64,000 nucleotides of DNA from Hallerella sp964587155 (GTDB taxonomy: Bacteria > Fibrobacterota > Fibrobacteria > Fibrobacterales > Fibrobacteraceae): assembly GCA_964587155.1 (NCBI GenBank), contig CAZPKF010000003.1, forward strand, positions 62,001-126,000. Reading direction: 5' to 3'. Positions 61,058 through 64,000 of this stretch are shown here, piece by piece. Each line of letters opens with the position of its first letter. Position 1 is the stretch's first letter. The position numbers and the translations under genes are program-made. A model generated the notes under the pieces. The model was given only the letters and a program-made list of their open reading frames with translations. It had not been told where the DNA came from and did no database searches.

Positions 61058-62974
61058 ATGTTTATAGATGATTCTGATGTTCTCGCCGGGCAAAGCGCCC
61101 CGGATGTCCCTTCTGCAGAAAGTATTCCCGCTGCGGACTCTGTAGAAAATTCTCCGAAATTCAGCGATTTGGGACTTTCTCCCGAAGTTCTCGCCGGCGT
61201 TCAGCATGCCGGCTATGAAACGCCTTCGCCCATCCAGGCCAAAGCCATTCCCATTTTCCTTTCGGGAAAGAACCTTTTGGGAACCGCACAAACGGGAACC
61301 GGCAAAACGGCAGCATTTACGCTCCCGCTGCTTTCGCGCATTCCTTTCCAAAAGGGCGAAACTTCGATGCTTGTGCTTTCTCCGACCCGCGAACTGGCAG
61401 TCCAAGTCGCAGAAGCCGTCCAAAAATTCGCCGTGGCCATGCCGCATGTTCACGTTGTCCCCGTCTACGGAGGACAGGATATCGGAATCCAATTGCGCGC
61501 CTTGAAACGCACGCCTCAAATCGTCGTGGCGACTCCGGGGCGGCTGATTGACCACATGAAACGCGGAACGATTTCCCTTGAAAAAATTCAAACGGTTGTC
61601 CTCGACGAAGCCGATGAAATGCTCGACATGGGATTCATGGACGAAGTTGAAGAGATTCTTTCCAAAATCCCGGAAAACGCCCAGCGCGGTCTTTTCAGCG
61701 CCACCATGCCAAATAGCGTCCGCAAGATCATCGACCGTTATTTAGGCGATTACGAAGAAGCTTGCATCGAAGCGAAAACCGCCACCGTCGACAAAGTCCG
61801 CCAGCGGTATCTGACCGTTCGCTCCGAACAAAAGATGGAAGCCCTGACCCGGGTCCTTGAAGGGGAAGATTACGACGGAGTCATTATTTTTGTCCGCACA
61901 AAGCAGACAACCGCCGAAGTAGCCGAACGCTTGGAAGCCCGCGGATTCAATGCGGCTCCACTCAGCGGCGATTTGGCGCAAGGCCTCCGCGAACGCACTG
62001 TGAATCGTCTCAAGTCCGGAAAAATCGACATTGTCGTTGCGACAGATGTCGCCGCCCGCGGACTCGACGTGGACCGCATCACGCACGTGATCAATTACGA
62101 CGTTCCCTACGATACAGAATCCTACGTTCACCGTATTGGCCGCACGGCCCGTGCCGGTCGGGAAGGAAACGCCATTTTGTTCATCACGCCGCGGGAACGC
62201 CGAATGCTCAAAATGATTGAACGCGCCACCCGCAAAACGATCGATCCGATGGAAATCCCCACCGGAGAGCAAATCAGCGAACGGAGAATTTCCGCCTTTA
62301 AACAAAAAATTCTCGACACGTTGGCCGATGGAGGCCTAGAAGAATTCCGCAATCTAGTCGAAAGCCTCGAAGACGAAAAGGGCATCCCCGCCTTAGAAAT
62401 CGCCGCGGCCCTGACGAAGCTCGCACAAGCGGGACAGCCGCTGTTCCCCACCGACCTTCCTGAAATCAAAGCGCTTCCACTCCATGAAGAGCGCCGAAAG
62501 GCCCGGGAAGACAAATTCGGCAACGGCCCTAAAGAACATTCTCCCCGCGTCGAAAAGGATAACGGCGTCGAAGAGGGCTTTGAACGTTACTACTTGGGCG
62601 TTGGGCGGCGAGATCACATTTCGCCGAAAGATATCGTTGGGGCCATCGCCGGCGAATCGGGAATATCTTCGTCGGAAATCGGGCGAATCAAACTGTTCGA
62701 CCGTTTCAGCACAGTGGAATTGCCGGAAAGCCTTGCCCCGGAAATCCAGCTGGTCCTAGAAGAAATGACCATCCGCGGGAATCCGTCGCGGTTCCGTTTG
62801 ATGACAGACGACAAACCGATGCCCAAAGAACGCGAATCTTTTGGCGGCAAAAAGCGCCGCCGCGATTCCATGAGCCGCAAAGAACGCCGCCATGGGAAGG
62901 ATTTTAGAGAACGTCCCTTCCGGGAACGCGATGACAGGCCTTTCCGCAAAACACGCCGTTTTGGAAGACACTGA
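61058..62974 (+). CDS. DEAD-box RNA helicase with DbpA-type RNA-binding domain
   Basis: 638 residues from the ATG at 61058. An acidic N-terminal extension of about 40 residues precedes the Q motif (FSDLGLSPEVLAGVQHAGYETPSPIQAKAIP in the FxxxGL-PIQ layout). Walker A is AQTGTGKT near residue 80, DEAD is at 183-186, motif SAT follows, and HRIGRTAR is near residue 360. Residues about 510-585 form a DbpA-type RNA-binding domain (RYYLGVGRRDHISPKDIVGAI), as in CsdA/DeaD. The end is a basic Arg-rich tail (RRRDSMSRKERRHGKDFRER). It probably acts in ribosome assembly or RNA decay, especially in the cold. Confidence 0.92.
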   Translation: MFIDDSDVLAGQSAPDVPSAESIPAADSVENSPKFSDLGLSPEVLAGVQHAGYETPSPIQAKAIPIFLSGKNLLGTAQTGTGKTAAFTLPLLSRIPFQKGETSMLVLSPTRELAVQVAEAVQKFAVAMPHVHVVPVYGGQDIGIQLRALKRTPQIVVATPGRLIDHMKRGTISLEKIQTVVLDEADEMLDMGFMDEVEEILSKIPENAQRGLFSATMPNSVRKIIDRYLGDYEEACIEAKTATVDKVRQRYLTVRSEQKMEALTRVLEGEDYDGVIIFVRTKQTTAEVAERLEARGFNAAPLSGDLAQGLRERTVNRLKSGKIDIVVATDVAARGLDVDRITHVINYDVPYDTESYVHRIGRTARAGREGNAILFITPRERRMLKMIERATRKTIDPMEIPTGEQISERRISAFKQKILDTLADGGLEEFRNLVESLEDEKGIPALEIAAALTKLAQAGQPLFPTDLPEIKALPLHEERRKAREDKFGNGPKEHSPRVEKDNGVEEGFERYYLGVGRRDHISPKDIVGAIAGESGISSSEIGRIKLFDRFSTVELPESLAPEIQLVLEEMTIRGNPSRFRLMTDDKPMPKERESFGGKKRRRDSMSRKERRHGKDFRERPFRERDDRPFRKTRRFGRH

Positions 62975-62978
62975 CCTT

Positions 62979-63002
62979 TTCGCCGCAACTCCTTGCGGCG
63001 AA
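62979..63002. terminator. Terminator between helicase and argA
   Basis: TTCGCCGCAA pairs with TTGCGGCGAA (10 bp, CTCC loop) followed by TTTTATTT, just after the helicase stop. It touches the argA stop at 63005 and, being symmetrical, could end both convergent transcripts. Confidence 0.87.
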
Positions 63003-63004
63003 TT

Positions 63005-64000
63005 TTATTTGTCGAGGGACATGATCAAGATGCGGGAATTGCGCTTCCGGTTGTAATGATCCCGTTTGCTTTTGGGCAAATCGTCCAAAGTTCCGTCTTT
63101 GAATCCCATTTGGTAGAACCAGTCCAACGCTTGTGTCGTCAACAGGAAAACCATCCGGTATCCGCGCATCCGCGCCGTCGCCACCAGATGGCGTACGATA
63201 GCGGCTCCGACGCCCGACTTGCGGTAGTTCGCCGCAACGGCGATCGCCGCGATTTCCGCCGTATTTTCTTCAAATGCGTGAAGAGCCCCACAGCCGTGAA
63301 TCGCGTTGTCGATAGCGTAGACGACGTAATCCTGCAATTTTTCCGAAATGGATTCTTGCGTCCGCGGAATCAAATAGCCCTTTGCAATGTAATCTTGCAT
63401 GATTCGCAGCATATCCGGAATGTCGTCCATGGCTGCGGGCCGAATACTCGAATACTGGTTCGCATAAACCATGGTGCCGTCGCCGCGGCTCGAAAAGACT
63501 TCTTGCAAAACGCTTCCCTGCGTTTCGCCGCTCACCAAGTGCACGCGTTTTGCCCCAGCTTTGCAGGCACCGATCGCATTTTTCAAATAATCCACTTGCG
63601 TAAAGTTCAATTTATCCGGATTCAAATCCAAAATTTCTTGAGCCTGTTCGATATCCAAAGCGGAGATCACGCCGCTGTCGGTCACGTCCAAATAACGGGT
63701 ATCCTTTCCTGTGGTGAGGCCTTCGGCGCGGATTCCATTTTCACCGCCGATGAAGAAAAGTTTTCCGACAGACAGATACTTGCAAAGCTCCATGGCGAGT
63801 TCCGTACTGGAAATATTGTAAGCGTGCCCGATTTTATTCCAACCGATGGGCGGAATGATGGGAATGTAATCTTCGGAAAGGAGGTGTTCCAAAATATCCT
63901 TTTCTATCCGTTCGATACGGCCTGTCCGCATATAATCGACGCCATCGATGATTCCCATGCTGCGTGCAGCGACCCAGTTTCCCTGCATGCCGTGGCAACC
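63005..64000 (-). CDS. argA: N-acetylglutamate synthase (partial, 5' end cut off)
   Basis: 332 residues are visible; the frame is open through the window edge (G-C-H-G before the first Met). The first about 180 residues are the end of an amino-acid-kinase fold (GRIERIEKDILEHLLSEDYIPIIPPIGWN, FFIGGENGIRA) and residues about 185-325 form a GNAT domain (IRPAAMDDIPDMLRIM, YRKSGVGAAIVRHLV, FLLTTQALDWFYQMGF). This two-domain layout is ArgA, which makes N-acetylglutamate as the first step of arginine synthesis. The full protein is expected to be about 440 residues, so roughly 100 are missing. Confidence 0.9.
   Translation of the reverse strand, partial: GCHGMQGNWVAARSMGIIDGVDYMRTGRIERIEKDILEHLLSEDYIPIIPPIGWNKIGHAYNISSTELAMELCKYLSVGKLFFIGGENGIRAEGLTTGKDTRYLDVTDSGVISALDIEQAQEILDLNPDKLNFTQVDYLKNAIGACKAGAKRVHLVSGETQGSVLQEVFSSRGDGTMVYANQYSSIRPAAMDDIPDMLRIMQDYIAKGYLIPRTQESISEKLQDYVVYAIDNAIHGCGALHAFEENTAEIAAIAVAANYRKSGVGAAIVRHLVATARMRGYRMVFLLTTQALDWFYQMGFKDGTLDDLPKSKRDHYNRKRNSRILIMSLDK

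Overview
The window looks like a scaffolded draft chromosome of a Gram-negative bacterium of the Fibrobacter lineage. This is an inference from gene content: a Bacteroidota-style long-repeat type II-C CRISPR-Cas9, futalosine-route menaquinone genes, a complete mreBCD-mrdA-rodA rod-shape cluster, and a large envelope cluster mixing TolQ/TolR-type motor proteins, TPR proteins and a beta-helix/thrombospondin-3/OmpA protein. Two runs of exactly 100 N (8512-8611 and 38355-38454) are scaffold gaps. The first lies inside the CRISPR array. The second lies inside mrdA, where overlapping contig ends have not been merged.

Layout: 1-5274 (minus) is a surface-polysaccharide operon: a cut-off gene, a GT32 and a GT2 glycosyltransferase, a Wzy-like polymerase/ligase, a WecG/TagA/CpsF transferase and UDP-glucose dehydrogenase. 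It is followed by a Wzi-like outer-membrane protein and a GNAT acetyltransferase. 7515-15983 is a complete type II-C CRISPR-Cas locus: an array of 49-bp repeats and 30-bp spacers, a terminator, cas2-cas1-cas9 on the minus strand, and a tracrRNA divergent from cas9. 16031-22280 (plus) holds a GT4 glycosyltransferase, an LtaS-like sulfatase-fold membrane enzyme, an RND/MMPL transporter and an EamA transporter whose second codon is TGA. 22288-31507 is mostly housekeeping (TtcA-like, M32 peptidase, rlmH, phosphoesterase, SlyD-like FKBP, rpiA, YqeY, rpsU, SPOR lipoprotein, rimO, tRNA-Arg). 31624-35511 holds a DUF3108 protein, purE, purD and rseP. 35749-41776 is rodA-mrdA-mreD-mreC-mreB.

41835-55481 (minus) is the envelope cluster. 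In transcription order it encodes an OmpA/beta-helix protein, a beta-barrel/TPR fusion, a 1248-residue TPR protein, ExbB/TolQ, two ExbD/TolR proteins, an AgmX/TonB-like protein, a chimeric gene, an outer-membrane protein and a small lipoprotein. The chimera is explained by one tandem duplication of about 0.9 kb with both ends at the 8-bp word ATTGATAT. It gave the exported signal peptide of the outer-membrane protein to the C-terminal domain of the AgmX-like protein. 55676-59768 (minus) holds tyrS-pfkB-mqnB-mqnD, chained by 1-nt stop/start overlaps, and a small Hc1-like histone-type protein. The window ends with a zinc-type macrodomain ADP-ribosyl hydrolase, tRNA-Ser, a DEAD-box helicase with a DbpA-type RNA-binding domain, and a cut-off argA.

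Most genes have a readable Shine-Dalgarno sequence. Several plus-strand genes instead have a TATATT-like box 6-9 nt before the ATG, which suggests leaderless transcripts. All functions are assigned by reading motifs; no database search was made.
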